This document shows, piece by piece, positions 33,842-43,107 of a DNA stretch of 64,000 bases. The position numbers were made by a program, and so were the translations under genes. The stretch's first letter is position 1. Each line of letters opens with the position of its first letter. The notes below the pieces were generated by a model. That model saw nothing but the letters and a program-made list of their open reading frames with translations, made no database searches and was not told the origin of the DNA. Source of the DNA: Alphaproteobacteria bacterium (GTDB taxonomy: Bacteria > Pseudomonadota > Alphaproteobacteria > Rhodobacterales > Rhodobacteraceae); NCBI GenBank assembly GCA_030427145.1, contig JAUHWT010000002.1:283016-347015 (forward strand). Direction: 5' to 3'.

Positions 33842-36800
33842 ATGGAACATCCGCGCTTCATTCACCTCCGCCTTCACTCCGCCTATTCCCTGCTTGAGGG
33901 TGCCATCCCCGCCAAGGATCTGGCCGACCTGTGCAGGGCCGATGACATGCCCGCGGTTGGCATCACCGACACGGGAAATCTCTTTGGTGCCATGGAGTTA
34001 TCGGCCAAGCTCTCCGGCGCGGGCATCCAGCCCATCTTCGGTTGCGAGTTCCGTCTGGCCCATGAAAAACCCGCACATCCGGGCGAGCAGCCGCCCGAAC
34101 CCCACCGCATCGTCCTGCTCGCACAGAGCGAAACCGGGTTTGAGAACCTGCTTAAAATTTCAACAGCCAACTTCCTCGATCCGGGTTCGGCGCAGCCGCA
34201 TATCACACTCGATACGCTCAATGCCCACTCCGATGGGTTGATCTGCCTCACCGGCGCCGCCGAAGGCCCCCTCGGCCAACTCATGGCCAACGGCCTGAAC
34301 AACCGTGCGCGGGTTTTGGCACAAAATCTGGCCAAAGCCTTCCCAAACCGCCTGTATATTGAGCTTCAGCGTCATCCGAGCAATGGCACCCCACGCACCG
34401 ACGCCCAGGCCGCCAGCGAGCCGGGCCTCATCGACCTGGCCTACGAGCTTGAACTCCCCCTCGTCGCCACGAACAACGTGCACTTCCCGAAACGCGACAT
34501 GTACGAGGCCCATGACGCGCTGTTGTGTATCGCGGACGGCACCTATGTCGACCAGCAGGAAGACCGCCGCAGGCTGACGGCCGAGCATTACTTCAAATCC
34601 CAGGCCGAGATGGTGGAGCTCTTCTCCGACATTCCGGAAGCAATTGAAAACACGGTCGAAATCGCTCGACGCTGTGCCTATCGACCCAAAAAACGCGCGC
34701 CGATCCTGCCCCGGTTTGCCGATGACGAGGTGGAGGAGCTGCGCCTTCAGGCCAAGGCCGGGCTTGAGGCAAGGCTGGAAGCAATCGACCTTGCCGCAAG
34801 CCGCGAGGACTATTTCGCCCGGCTCGATTACGAACTCTCCGTCATCGAGCGCATGGGCTTCCCCGGCTACTTTCTGATCGTTGCCGACTTCATCAAATGG
34901 GCCAAGGATCACGACATCCCCGTTGGCCCTGGCCGCGGCTCCGGTGCGGGTTCACTGGTGGCCTACGCCCTCACGATCACCGACCTCGACCCCCTGCGCT
35001 ACAGCCTTCTGTTCGAGCGGTTCCTGAACCCCGAACGTGTCTCCATGCCGGATTTCGATATCGACTTCTGCATGGACCGGCGCGAGGAAGTTATTCAATA
35101 CGTTCAGGAAAAATACGGCCGCGACCGTGTGGCCCAGATCATTACATTTGGAGCCCTCCTGTCCAAAGCCGCCGTTCGTGACGTCGGACGCGTGTTGCAA
35201 ATGCCCTATGGACAGGTGGATCGCCTCTCCAAACTGATCCCAGTCGACGGTGTCAAACCCGTCAGCATCGAAAAGGCTCTCGCGGACGAGCCGCGCCTGC
35301 GCGAGGAGGCCCGGGCCGAGGAACAGGTGCAGCGCCTGCTCGACATCGCCAAATCCATCGAGGGCCTCTTCCGCAACGCCTCCACCCACGCCGCCGGTGT
35401 GGTGATCGGCGACCGCCCCCTGAACGAACTGGTGCCGCTCTATCGCGATCCGCGCTCGGACATGCCTGCGACCCAATACAACATGAAATGGGTCGAGGAA
35501 GCGGGCCTCGTGAAGTTTGACTTCCTCGGTCTGAAGACGCTCACGGTCATTCAGAACGCGATCGACCTTCTGAAAAACAGAAACGAAAACATCGATATAG
35601 GCGCGATCCCCCTCGACGACGAGAAAACCTATCAGCTCTACGCCAATGCCGCGACCGTCGCCGTCTTCCAGGTGGAAAGCCCAGGCATGCGCAGCGCACT
35701 GCGCCAGCTGAAACCTAACTGCATTGAGGACATCATCGCGCTCGTTGCCCTCTACCGGCCCGGCCCAATGGAGAACATCCCGACATTCTGTGCGGTGAAA
35801 AACGGGCAGCAGAAACGCGAAAACCTGCATGAGACCATCGACTCGATCCTCGACGAGACCCAGGGCATCATCGTCTACCAGGAGCAGGTGATGGAGATCG
35901 CCCGGAAAATGGCCGGGTACTCACTCGGCGGCGCCGACCTTCTGCGCCGCGCGATGGGTAAGAAGATCCAGGAGGCCATGGACGCCGAAAAACCCAAATT
36001 TCTCAAGGGTGCGGCGGAAAACGGGGTCTCCAAATCCAAGGCCGAGGAGGTCTGGAACCTTCTCGACAAATTCGCCAAGTACGGCTTCAACAAGTCCCAC
36101 GCCGCCGCCTACGCCGTAGTCAGCTACCAGACCGGCTGGCTCAAGGCGAACCATCCTGTTGAGTTCATGGCCGCCGTCATGAACTCCGACCTGCACCTGA
36201 CCGACAAGCTCGGGACCTACAAACAGGAGATCGACCGGCTCAACATCGAGATGGTTCCCCCCTGCGTGAACCATTCACAACCGAAGTTTTCGGTGCAGGA
36301 CGGCAAGATCATCTATGCACTCGGCGCCCTGAAAAACGTGGGTGCGGATGCGATGGAACTGATCGCGGCGGAGGTACGCAACAATGGTCGTTTCTCGGGT
36401 CTGTTCGACTTCGCGGCCCGCGTGGACCTGCGGCGGATCGGCAAGAAGGCACTGGAAATGCTGGCAAAAGCCGGTGCCTTGGACTCTCTCGATTCCAACC
36501 GGCGCAAGGTTCTGACCAGTATCGAGACGCTCATCGCTTATTCCGCAGCCGTCCACCGCGAAAAGGAATCGGCCCAGGAAAGCCTGTTTGGCGAAGCGAC
36601 CGGCAATCTGCCCGAACCTAAACTGCCGCAGCCCGAGCAATGGAACGTCTCAGAGCGGCTCAACCATGAGCATCAGGCGGTCGGGTTTTACCTCTCCGGC
36701 CACCCTCTGGATGACTATGAAGGCGCACTCAAGCGCAAAAAAGTCGAGACCTACGTGGACCTTGTTCGGAAATCGGCTGGAAAGACCCAGATGATCGCGA

Positions 36801-37294
36801 AGGTCGCCGGCACGGTTTCCGCCCGGGACGAACGCAAATCCGCACGTGGATCACGCTTCGCTTTTGTCCGGCTGTCCGACCCGACCGGCCTTTTTGAGGT
36901 GCGCGTGTTCTCGGAAGTCCTTGAAGCGTCACGGGAACACCTGGAACCGGGATCGAATGTGGTGATGACGGTGAAGGTCGATGTGGAGGGCGACAGCCTG
37001 AGCATGCTTGCCACCGCCGTAGTCCCCATCGACAAAGCCGTTGAGGGCGTCGCCTCCATGGGAGCGCGCATCTTCATCAGCGATCCCGAACTGGCCAGCA
37101 GCCTGCCCGGCCATATTGAGAGCATCACCTCCGTGGGCCGTGGCGTCCGGCCCGGGCCGGTCAATCTTGTGCTGATCCACCCGACCCTGCCGGCCGAGGT
37201 GGAAATCGCCCTCGAAAAACCTTACGCGCTCAACCCCGGAATCGTCCGGGCGCTGCGGTCGGTCGAAGGCATCGTGCATGTTGAGGAATTTTAG
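33842..37294 (+). CDS. dnaE: DNA polymerase III alpha subunit
   Basis: A 1150-residue replicative polymerase subunit. The N-terminal PHP domain begins FIHLRLHSAYSLLEGAI. The catalytic palm has PGRGSGAGSLVAYAL and the acidic PDFDIDF, with Asp at about 404 and 406 matching E. coli Asp401/403. The C-terminal part (from about residue 970) holds the OB-fold (AKVAGTVSARDERKSARGSRFAF). Length is normal for DnaE1. The ATG at 33842 lacks a clear Shine-Dalgarno. The gene is followed by a hairpin shared with the convergent small gene. Confidence 0.98.
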   Translation: MEHPRFIHLRLHSAYSLLEGAIPAKDLADLCRADDMPAVGITDTGNLFGAMELSAKLSGAGIQPIFGCEFRLAHEKPAHPGEQPPEPHRIVLLAQSETGFENLLKISTANFLDPGSAQPHITLDTLNAHSDGLICLTGAAEGPLGQLMANGLNNRARVLAQNLAKAFPNRLYIELQRHPSNGTPRTDAQAASEPGLIDLAYELELPLVATNNVHFPKRDMYEAHDALLCIADGTYVDQQEDRRRLTAEHYFKSQAEMVELFSDIPEAIENTVEIARRCAYRPKKRAPILPRFADDEVEELRLQAKAGLEARLEAIDLAASREDYFARLDYELSVIERMGFPGYFLIVADFIKWAKDHDIPVGPGRGSGAGSLVAYALTITDLDPLRYSLLFERFLNPERVSMPDFDIDFCMDRREEVIQYVQEKYGRDRVAQIITFGALLSKAAVRDVGRVLQMPYGQVDRLSKLIPVDGVKPVSIEKALADEPRLREEARAEEQVQRLLDIAKSIEGLFRNASTHAAGVVIGDRPLNELVPLYRDPRSDMPATQYNMKWVEEAGLVKFDFLGLKTLTVIQNAIDLLKNRNENIDIGAIPLDDEKTYQLYANAATVAVFQVESPGMRSALRQLKPNCIEDIIALVALYRPGPMENIPTFCAVKNGQQKRENLHETIDSILDETQGIIVYQEQVMEIARKMAGYSLGGADLLRRAMGKKIQEAMDAEKPKFLKGAAENGVSKSKAEEVWNLLDKFAKYGFNKSHAAAYAVVSYQTGWLKANHPVEFMAAVMNSDLHLTDKLGTYKQEIDRLNIEMVPPCVNHSQPKFSVQDGKIIYALGALKNVGADAMELIAAEVRNNGRFSGLFDFAARVDLRRIGKKALEMLAKAGALDSLDSNRRKVLTSIETLIAYSAAVHREKESAQESLFGEATGNLPEPKLPQPEQWNVSERLNHEHQAVGFYLSGHPLDDYEGALKRKKVETYVDLVRKSAGKTQMIAKVAGTVSARDERKSARGSRFAFVRLSDPTGLFEVRVFSEVLEASREHLEPGSNVVMTVKVDVEGDSLSMLATAVVPIDKAVEGVASMGARIFISDPELASSLPGHIESITSVGRGVRPGPVNLVLIHPTLPAEVEIALEKPYALNPGIVRALRSVEGIVHVEEF

Positions 37295-37342
37295 CCGGCG
37301 ACCACGTCCTGGCTGCGCTTGAATCCGGCGACCGCCCATGAA

Positions 37343-37378
37343 AAAACGCGCTACCCGGGTTTCGGGTACGCGCGTTTC
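37343..37378. terminator. Bidirectional hairpin terminator between dnaE and the DUF6280-like gene
   Basis: AAACGCGCTACCCG pairs with CGGGTA-C-GCGCGTTT through one bulged C, with a 5-base loop. The arms end in A and T runs, so it can act for dnaE on the plus strand and for the convergent gene on the minus strand. Confidence 0.7.
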
Positions 37379-37396
37379 TCGGGTCGTCAGGCAGTA

Positions 37397-37711
37397 TCAG
37401 GCAGCTTCGGCGCGCTGTGCCTGGCGTTCACTTTCCTCGCGGCTCAGGGCAACGGAGGTCCGCACACCGCGACCAACGAATTCCATCATGCCTTTGACGG
37501 TACGCTCGTTCGGGTCGATACCGGCGCACATCAATACCTCACGGCCATCCCGGGAGCGTGCCCAGCGGGCGATCACTTCGGGGCCGTTACCGTATTTCTT
37601 GTCGTCTGCAATCGCATCATCCAGCGCAGCCAGTACCACCGCAGCAAACAACTTCTGCGCGCGGGCACCCTGATCATTGGTGTAAGCGACCTCATCCACG
37701 TAATCTAACAC
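37397..37711 (-). CDS. Small conserved protein, DUF6280-like
   Basis: A 104-residue protein. The core KLFAAVVLAALDDAIADDK followed by KYGNGPEVIARWARSRDGRE and CAGIDPNERT looks like the DUF6280 family that I know from Rhodobacteraceae, where no function has been assigned. The GTG at 37711 is used because AGAGG lies 8 bases upstream; the open frame runs on to 37852 with unlike sequence. It is convergent with dnaE. The predominantly helical, soluble product has one conserved Cys. Confidence 0.75.
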   Translation of the reverse strand: MLDYVDEVAYTNDQGARAQKLFAAVVLAALDDAIADDKKYGNGPEVIARWARSRDGREVLMCAGIDPNERTVKGMMEFVGRGVRTSVALSREESERQAQRAEAA

Positions 37712-37868
37712 TACGTTTTCCTCTTTTTTACCGGTTTGAATGGTGCTCGGGCAATATGACCATTTCATGACCAATGTGTTCTGCAAATTCCGCATGGCTG
37801 CCATGCACCGTGCGAAACCCTTATCGTTTGCTTTATATTGGTCACGCAACAAATTTTTTCAACCCGGG

Positions 37869-38696
37869 TCACATTTTGCGCTTTTTCAATCCCTCCGTCG
37901 CGTCTTCCCCGTCCGCCCCAATGGTCTTGCTGCTCCAGACAAGGTTGCGGTAATTAAAGCCGGCTTCAAGGGTCGGTTTTATGATATGAAAATAAGGGGA
38001 TAGGTCAAAATCCCTCGGTGCGTAGAGCGAATGGTGCCGAATGTGCAGGATCTCGCGGCGCTGGTTCCGGGCCATGGAATCCGCGCGAAACTCCTTCGTG
38101 ATCTTCGGCAGAACCGGGTATTTGATCTTCTGAAACGCCTCCGCGATCAGTGACGAACAGATCGCCCGTGTGGGGTCGCCAGAGCCGAACGAGAGCATCC
38201 GCCGACGCCACCGAACCGGAATCGGGGGGGTCGGAATGAAGAATCGAAGCATGTCCGAGATGTTCTTCAGGTCATATTTTTTGCCCAGACTGCGGATCAT
38301 GAAGTCCACAACCTCCGCCTTGTCCTGCACGGTGAGGTGGCTCGCCCGGCAGATCCGTGTGTTGAAATACTCGTATTTCGACAGAGGAACGGCGATGCAG
38401 CCCTTGGCCAGATCCACCTCGATCAAGCTCAGCGGCTCCCCTGTCGGAGAGACGCGGCCGACCGCGTTGCCTACGTAAAGCGCAGCATGGGACCAGGTCG
38501 ACTGGGTCAGGTACTTGATCCCCTGGGAGATGCGGGCATGCCCCTCGACCAGCAGAACATCCCCTGGCTGGAGCACCTGGCGAAGCGCCACCACATTGGC
38601 GTGGGTATACGGCACGAACCCCGATGGCGTCTCCTCCAGCCGTCTGGCGAGAAAGCGCCCCAGTCTCTGGGCAATCATGTCGTAAAAACGGCTCAT
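37869..38696 (-). CDS. YiiX/YebB-like papain-fold cysteine hydrolase
   Basis: A 275-residue protein of the permuted NlpC/P60-like (YiiX/YebB) family. The order is the permuted one: catalytic His in TQSTWSHAALYVG (about residue 69), then the nucleophile Cys in ICSSLIAEAF (about residue 184). PGDVLLVEGHARISQGI lies before the His. Members are amidases or lipid-acting hydrolases. No signal peptide is evident. It stands alone between the DUF6280-like gene and the divergent sigma-factor gene. The substrate is unknown. Confidence 0.85.
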   Translation of the reverse strand: MSRFYDMIAQRLGRFLARRLEETPSGFVPYTHANVVALRQVLQPGDVLLVEGHARISQGIKYLTQSTWSHAALYVGNAVGRVSPTGEPLSLIEVDLAKGCIAVPLSKYEYFNTRICRASHLTVQDKAEVVDFMIRSLGKKYDLKNISDMLRFFIPTPPIPVRWRRRMLSFGSGDPTRAICSSLIAEAFQKIKYPVLPKITKEFRADSMARNQRREILHIRHHSLYAPRDFDLSPYFHIIKPTLEAGFNYRNLVWSSKTIGADGEDATEGLKKRKM

Positions 38697-38940
38697 GGCG
38701 TTTCCGTAACCCTCAACCGATCACCTTTCAGCCCACCTTACCATGAGGCCGGTTCGGTTTTCACGCTTCCGACCCAACCACAAGATTGTGAACAACCTGC
38801 TTACCTGTACGGCCGAATTATTTTGAGACAACAAGCGTATCACAAAGGGTTTTTCCACTGTGTGCTTTTCATCACTTTCACTTTTTGTAATGAATTCCGT
38901 AAAAAAAAAGAACTTCGTATGGGAGAGGTCGGCGGGACAT

Positions 38941-38966
38941 GTAACAAACCCGCAACCGTTACCGAA
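38941..38966 (+). promoter_or_regulatory. ECF (SigF-type) promoter candidate, GTAACA-N16-CGAA
   Basis: The -35-like GTAACA (38941-38946) and -10-like CGAA (38963-38966), 16 bases apart, match what I recall of the Caulobacter SigF consensus GTAACC-N16-CGAA with one mismatch. It directly precedes the ECF sigma gene, as expected for autoregulation. The -10 overlaps the Shine-Dalgarno of that gene. Confidence 0.6.
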
Positions 38967-38976
38967 AGGACGATGC

Positions 38977-39525
38977 ATGGGAACAGCTGGCGACGCGAGC
39001 CTGGAAGAACTTCTGAAGGCAGCCAACCGTGGCGATCAGCGTGCCTATACGGGCTTTTTGACGGCGGTGACGCCGCTGCTGAGAGGTATTGCCCGGTCGC
39101 GGGGATCGGGCCTTGGTAACGAGGTATGTGAGGATATCGTGCAGGAAACACTTCTTGCCATACACCAGAAGCGCCATACATGGCGTGAGGATCTGCCGGT
39201 CCGGCCGTGGCTCTATGCCATTGTCCGCTACAAGGTAGTGGACGCCTTCCGGTCGCGTGGACGCCGCGTTCACATGCAGATCGACGACTTTGCCGAGACC
39301 ATCGCAGCCGAGCCCGATGACGATCTGACGGTAAGGAGCGACATGGACAGGGTTATATCACAGCTCGATGACCGCTCCGCGAAGATCGTGCGTTCGATCG
39401 GGATCGACGGCGACAGTATCGCGGACGTGTCCGGCAAACTTGGAATGACGGAGACCGCAGTGCGCGTTGCGCTGCACCGTGGGCTCAAGAAGCTCAGCGG
39501 TCTGCGGGAAAGGATGATTGAATGA
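38977..39525 (+). CDS. ECF sigma factor, SigF-like
   Basis: A 182-residue sigma-70 family factor with only regions 2 and 4. Region 2 spans about residues 20-95 (EDIVQETLLAIHQKRHTWREDLPVRPWLYAIVRYKVVDAFR), and region 4 lies at about 125-180 (DSIADVSGKLGMTETAVRVALHRGLKKL). It overlaps the NrsF-like gene by 4 bases (ATGA), so sigma and anti-sigma are coupled. The ATG at 38977 follows AAAGGA. In Caulobacter the homologous pair answers heavy-metal stress; the signal here is unknown. Confidence 0.93.
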   Translation: MGTAGDASLEELLKAANRGDQRAYTGFLTAVTPLLRGIARSRGSGLGNEVCEDIVQETLLAIHQKRHTWREDLPVRPWLYAIVRYKVVDAFRSRGRRVHMQIDDFAETIAAEPDDDLTVRSDMDRVISQLDDRSAKIVRSIGIDGDSIADVSGKLGMTETAVRVALHRGLKKLSGLRERMIE

Positions 39526-40157
39526 ACACCGAACAGTTTATTCAGACGCTGTCCGCCGACAGCCAGATGGAACAGCGCGTTGACCGCAGTTTGGTAATTG
39601 CGCTGGTCGTCAGCGGCCTCATCACCGGAGGTCTGTTTCTTGCGCTCTTCGGCATTCGGCCGGACATCGGCACAGCGATTACGCGCCCTGATGTTCTGCT
39701 CAAACAGGTGTTTCCGTGGGTGGTCGCATTGGCCGGTCTCCGGATCGTCGTCCGACTAAGCCGCCCCGGCGCGAAGGCGGGAGCCTGGATCTGGCCACTC
39801 CTGGCGGTGCCCGTGGCCATATTGCTGGCCATTGGACAGGAGATGATGCTGATCTCTCCGGAACTGTGGGCCAGAACCGCAATGGGTCACAGCGCCATGA
39901 TCTGTCTGTCGACCATTCCCCTGCTCGCCCTGCCGATTGCGGCGGTATGCTTCTGGGTACTGCGTGACGGCGCGGCGACGCGGCCCGCCCTGTGCGGCGC
40001 GTTTGCGGGGCTGATGTCTGGCGGTGCGGCGGCGGCGATGTATGCCTTCTTCTGCACCGATGACAGCCCTATGTTTTTCGGGATCTGGTACGTGGCCGGC
40101 ATTGGCATCGTGACGCTTGCCGGAGCGGTTGCGGGCAAAAAATTCCTGAAATGGTAG
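39522..40157 (+). CDS. NrsF-like (DUF1109) membrane anti-sigma factor
   Basis: A 211-residue protein with a short cytoplasmic N-terminus (TEQFIQTLSADSQMEQRVD) and six hydrophobic helices spread over residues 25-205, the pattern of DUF1109/NrsF. These proteins hold SigF-type sigma factors at the membrane until a stress signal is sensed; paired cysteines are often involved. The gene overlaps the sigma gene and is followed by a G+C-rich hairpin. The family call rests on topology, N-terminus and context. Confidence 0.9.
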   Translation: MNTEQFIQTLSADSQMEQRVDRSLVIALVVSGLITGGLFLALFGIRPDIGTAITRPDVLLKQVFPWVVALAGLRIVVRLSRPGAKAGAWIWPLLAVPVAILLAIGQEMMLISPELWARTAMGHSAMICLSTIPLLALPIAAVCFWVLRDGAATRPALCGAFAGLMSGGAAAAMYAFFCTDDSPMFFGIWYVAGIGIVTLAGAVAGKKFLKW

Positions 40158-40167
40158 AAAAGCGCGC

Positions 40168-40191
40168 GGGCCGCGGAAACTGCTGCGGCCC
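40168..40191 (+). terminator. Hairpin after the sigma/anti-sigma operon
   Basis: GGGCCGC (40168-40174) pairs with GCGGCCC (40185-40191) across a 10-base loop, 10 bases after the anti-sigma stop, followed by CGTCGTTAAT. The T-tract is poor, so termination may be partial. Confidence 0.5.
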
Positions 40192-40255
40192 GTCGTTAAT
40201 GCGGGGCTAACCTTGATGTGGTCTGAGTCCGTCCACCCAACCGGAAGGACATCAC

Positions 40256-40564
40256 ATGTTCCGCATGAGCCTGACCGTCTTAGTATTCTCTGCCGCCCTG
40301 CCGTTTCAAATGGCCAGTGCGGATACCACCGGCAGCGCCGTACGACGGTCTCCTCAGGTGATCGACGTCAACCCGGCCGCCTTTGAGAACTCTGACAGCG
40401 GAACCATCACGATCCACCGCGGCAGCCGCCGGCCCCGGGACACCGGACGCTGGACCGCGGCATCCGGAACCTTCACACGCACGGACGTCGAGGAGAATTT
40501 CCACGCCGCCGGTGACTGCAATGACGGGTTTCTCTCGGGCGTTGCCGAGGCTCCCCTGCCTTAA
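40256..40564 (+). CDS. Small exported protein of unknown function
   Basis: A 102-residue protein with a signal peptide of about 22 residues (MFRMSLTVLVFSAALPFQMASA). The mature part is short and rich in Thr, Ser and Arg with one cysteine. AAGGA lies at good spacing before the ATG. No family is recognised. A weak ECF-like element, CTAACC-N17-CGTC, lies at 40207-40233, so it may belong to the regulon of the neighbouring sigma factor; this is a guess. Confidence 0.6.
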   Translation: MFRMSLTVLVFSAALPFQMASADTTGSAVRRSPQVIDVNPAAFENSDSGTITIHRGSRRPRDTGRWTAASGTFTRTDVEENFHAAGDCNDGFLSGVAEAPLP

Positions 40565-40640
40565 ATCCCGGTGAGCGGATAATTTCCCCCGCCCCGCGAC
40601 TCTATGGTCAACCGCGACCACAGCGGTTATTGCGCGCATC

Positions 40641-41426
40641 ATGCTTTCCTATCAGCACGCCTATCACGCGGCCGGCCCCGCGGACCTGCACAAACACATC
40701 GCACTTGCGGAGATGCTGACACTGCTGACCGCAAAGAAGCGTGGGATCAGCTACGTGGAAACCCATGCGGGGCGCGGGCTGTATGACCTTGCGGGTGCGG
40801 AATCCGCCAAGACCGGCGAGGCGGAGGCTGGCCTGGGGCGGTTCGGGGACGCGCACGACGGTGCATTCGGGCTGGCCCTTGAGCAGACCCGCGCAAATTA
40901 TGGTCCAGACGCCTATCCCGGCTCGCCGCTTGTGGCGGCAAATCTGCTGCGCGATGTGGACCATATCACGCTCATGGAACTGCATCCGGGCGAGCATGAG
41001 CACCTGAAACGCTCCATGTCCGGTCATGCGGCCGCCGTCCATCGCCGGGACGGCCTGGAGGGCGTTCTGGCGCTCGCGCCGTTCCAGCCACGTCGGGGAC
41101 TGGTGCTGGTGGACCCGTCCTACGAGGTCAAAACCGAATACGCCGCGATTGCGGAGTTCACCCTCAAACTGATCAGAAAATGGCCGGAAACCGCAATTAT
41201 GATATGGTATCCGCTGCTTGAAGCGGCAAGGCACGGCGAGATGCTGTCAAAACTCCGTGCGCGTTTGCCGGTTTTGGTTGACGAGGTGACCTTTCTCCAG
41301 CCACCAGAGAGGGGCATGTTTGGATCGGGTCTGGCGCTCGTTAACGCGCCTTATGGAGCCGGGTCCGTATTTTCAAAGACGCACCGGATGGCGGAAGCCG
41401 TTCTGGTCCCCCAGTCCGGGAAGTAA
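40641..41426 (+). CDS. rlmJ: 23S rRNA (adenine2030-N6)-methyltransferase RlmJ
   Basis: A 261-residue SAM-dependent methyltransferase that modifies A2030 of 23S rRNA. The family start MLSYQHAYHAAGPADLHKH is nearly invariant. The SAM-binding region reads VETHAGRGLYDL and the catalytic motif DPSYE stands for the usual DPPYE (VLVDPSYEVKTEY). Length is normal. It is followed 8 bases later by the VanZ-family gene. Confidence 0.93.
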   Translation: MLSYQHAYHAAGPADLHKHIALAEMLTLLTAKKRGISYVETHAGRGLYDLAGAESAKTGEAEAGLGRFGDAHDGAFGLALEQTRANYGPDAYPGSPLVAANLLRDVDHITLMELHPGEHEHLKRSMSGHAAAVHRRDGLEGVLALAPFQPRRGLVLVDPSYEVKTEYAAIAEFTLKLIRKWPETAIMIWYPLLEAARHGEMLSKLRARLPVLVDEVTFLQPPERGMFGSGLALVNAPYGAGSVFSKTHRMAEAVLVPQSGK

Positions 41427-41434
41427 TTTGAGTA

Positions 41435-41854
41435 ATGATTGACCTGATCCGGCGCCTTAACGCCAAGACCTGGCCGTACACGACCTTCCTGCTGCTGTGC
41501 TTTGTAACTTACGCAAGCCTTTTCCCGCTTCCAGAACTTGATGGCCGTTGGTTCCGTCATGCGGACAAGGTCAAGCACATGATGGCCTACGCCGCGCTGG
41601 CCCTACCGGTCGCCCTGGCGCGACCCCGGCTCGCGTGGGCACTGTCGGTGGTGTTTGTGATGTGGAGCGGCGTGATGGAACTCCTTCAGCCCTACGCGCA
41701 CCGTCATCGCGATCTGCTGGATCTCATCGCCAACACAATTGGTCTCGGTTCCGGGCTGATCTCGGCGCATATTCTGCGCGCCATCGCGCATCGCTGGGAG
41801 CGCCGGAGGGCCGCCGCAATTCACGCTGCGCACGTTCAGCCAGCCGGCGAATAG
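41435..41854 (+). CDS. VanZ family membrane protein
   Basis: A 139-residue protein with about four hydrophobic helices (residues 16-31, 50-65, 70-85 and 100-120). The family pattern DKVKHMMAYAALALP and the later MELLQPYAHRHRDLLDLIANTIG is clear. VanZ-like proteins sit in the inner membrane; some raise teicoplanin resistance, but in Gram-negatives the role is unknown. It is probably co-transcribed with rlmJ. Confidence 0.88.
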   Translation: MIDLIRRLNAKTWPYTTFLLLCFVTYASLFPLPELDGRWFRHADKVKHMMAYAALALPVALARPRLAWALSVVFVMWSGVMELLQPYAHRHRDLLDLIANTIGLGSGLISAHILRAIAHRWERRRAAAIHAAHVQPAGE

Positions 41855-42039
41855 CCCACCACTGAACCGAATCCCCCGTGACAAGCTTCCTGACACCGAA
41901 CGCCAGGGGGGCGTGTGACGCAACACCCCTGTGTGCCGGTGTAATTTTGTCGCATGTCAGGAAATGTTCAAACAACCGTCACCTTCGGTAAATCGAAATC
42001 GTCCAAATCTCCCGTAGACGCAATGATCATGGATATGTG

Positions 42040-43050
42040 ATGTCTTATTATGGCGTTACGGCGACGAATGAAGGCCTCCGCTCCGCACGCACCGGACGGC
42101 CGGTCGCTTCGGTGCTCGCACGCCACCTTGAACGGCTCCCGCAGGGCGCAAAAGTTACAATCCTGATCCACGGCTACCAGTACCACCCCGACACCAAATC
42201 AGACGATCCCCACCGTCTGCTGTTTGCATTTAAACCCGCCGTATCCTGCTGGAAAATCCGCAGCTGGAGCAACGGTCTGGGATTCACACGCCGCGCCGAC
42301 GCGAACGGGCTCTGCATCGGGTTTGCCTGGCCCGCGACGGGCAGCATCGCAAAATCCTACCTGACCACCGGCAAATCCCCATTCCACGGGATCTACGTTA
42401 AAGCAACCGATTTCGGACGGCAGCTTGCGGAACTCCTCGACATGATCCTGACGCTGGACCCGGAGCGCAAGGTCGATCTGGTTGCCCATTCTCTCGGCGC
42501 ACGTGTGGCGCTTTCCTCCCTGCCGCATCTGGACCGCCACCCGGAGCGGATCATCCTGCTGGGCGGCGCGGAATTTGACAGCGAGGCGCGGCGTTTCCTC
42601 GGCGGTAAGCCTGAGGACCGCACGGCGCATGTTTACAGCTTCACGGCGCGCTCAAACGACATTTACGACGCGGCCTTCGGGATGTTTGCACCACGCTCCG
42701 CACCAACGGCGATGCCCATCGGGTCCGGCGGTGTGGTGGATCATCCGAACTGGCTCAACATTCAGATCGACCGTGCACAGGTGTCCGACTGGATCAACGC
42801 GCAGGGCATTCCCCTGCGGCCGGTTCACAGGCATTTCTGCCATTGGAGCTTCTACACCCGTCACGGGGCGTTTGGCATTTACCGGGCCATTCTGGACCGG
42901 AAACCGGGCTGGGATCTGGAGGATCTGCGCCGGGTACCGGGGCTGACGGAACAGGACCCGCGGTGGAGCCGGGTCCGGACGGCGTTCCGCCCCCGGATAC
43001 TGCGACGCTTCTGGGGCGCGACGGACGGCAGCTTTCCAGAGATCGCTTGA
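42040..43050 (+). CDS. Alpha/beta hydrolase
   Basis: A 336-residue protein with an alpha/beta-hydrolase core. The oxyanion-side segment reads VTILIHGYQYHP (about residues 37-48), and the nucleophile elbow is VDLVAHSLGARVAL, with Ser at about 151. A late His candidate lies in the C-terminal part (HPNW or HRHFCH). No signal peptide or membrane segment. ATG at 42040; a GTG at 42037 precedes it directly. The substrate is unknown. The C-terminal 120 residues look unlike common esterases. Confidence 0.8.
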   Translation: MSYYGVTATNEGLRSARTGRPVASVLARHLERLPQGAKVTILIHGYQYHPDTKSDDPHRLLFAFKPAVSCWKIRSWSNGLGFTRRADANGLCIGFAWPATGSIAKSYLTTGKSPFHGIYVKATDFGRQLAELLDMILTLDPERKVDLVAHSLGARVALSSLPHLDRHPERIILLGGAEFDSEARRFLGGKPEDRTAHVYSFTARSNDIYDAAFGMFAPRSAPTAMPIGSGGVVDHPNWLNIQIDRAQVSDWINAQGIPLRPVHRHFCHWSFYTRHGAFGIYRAILDRKPGWDLEDLRRVPGLTEQDPRWSRVRTAFRPRILRRFWGATDGSFPEIA

Positions 43051-43107
43051 CCCCCATCCGAAAATGACCATTTGCTTGGGAGACAGTCCAAACAACATGG
43101 TTCACGT

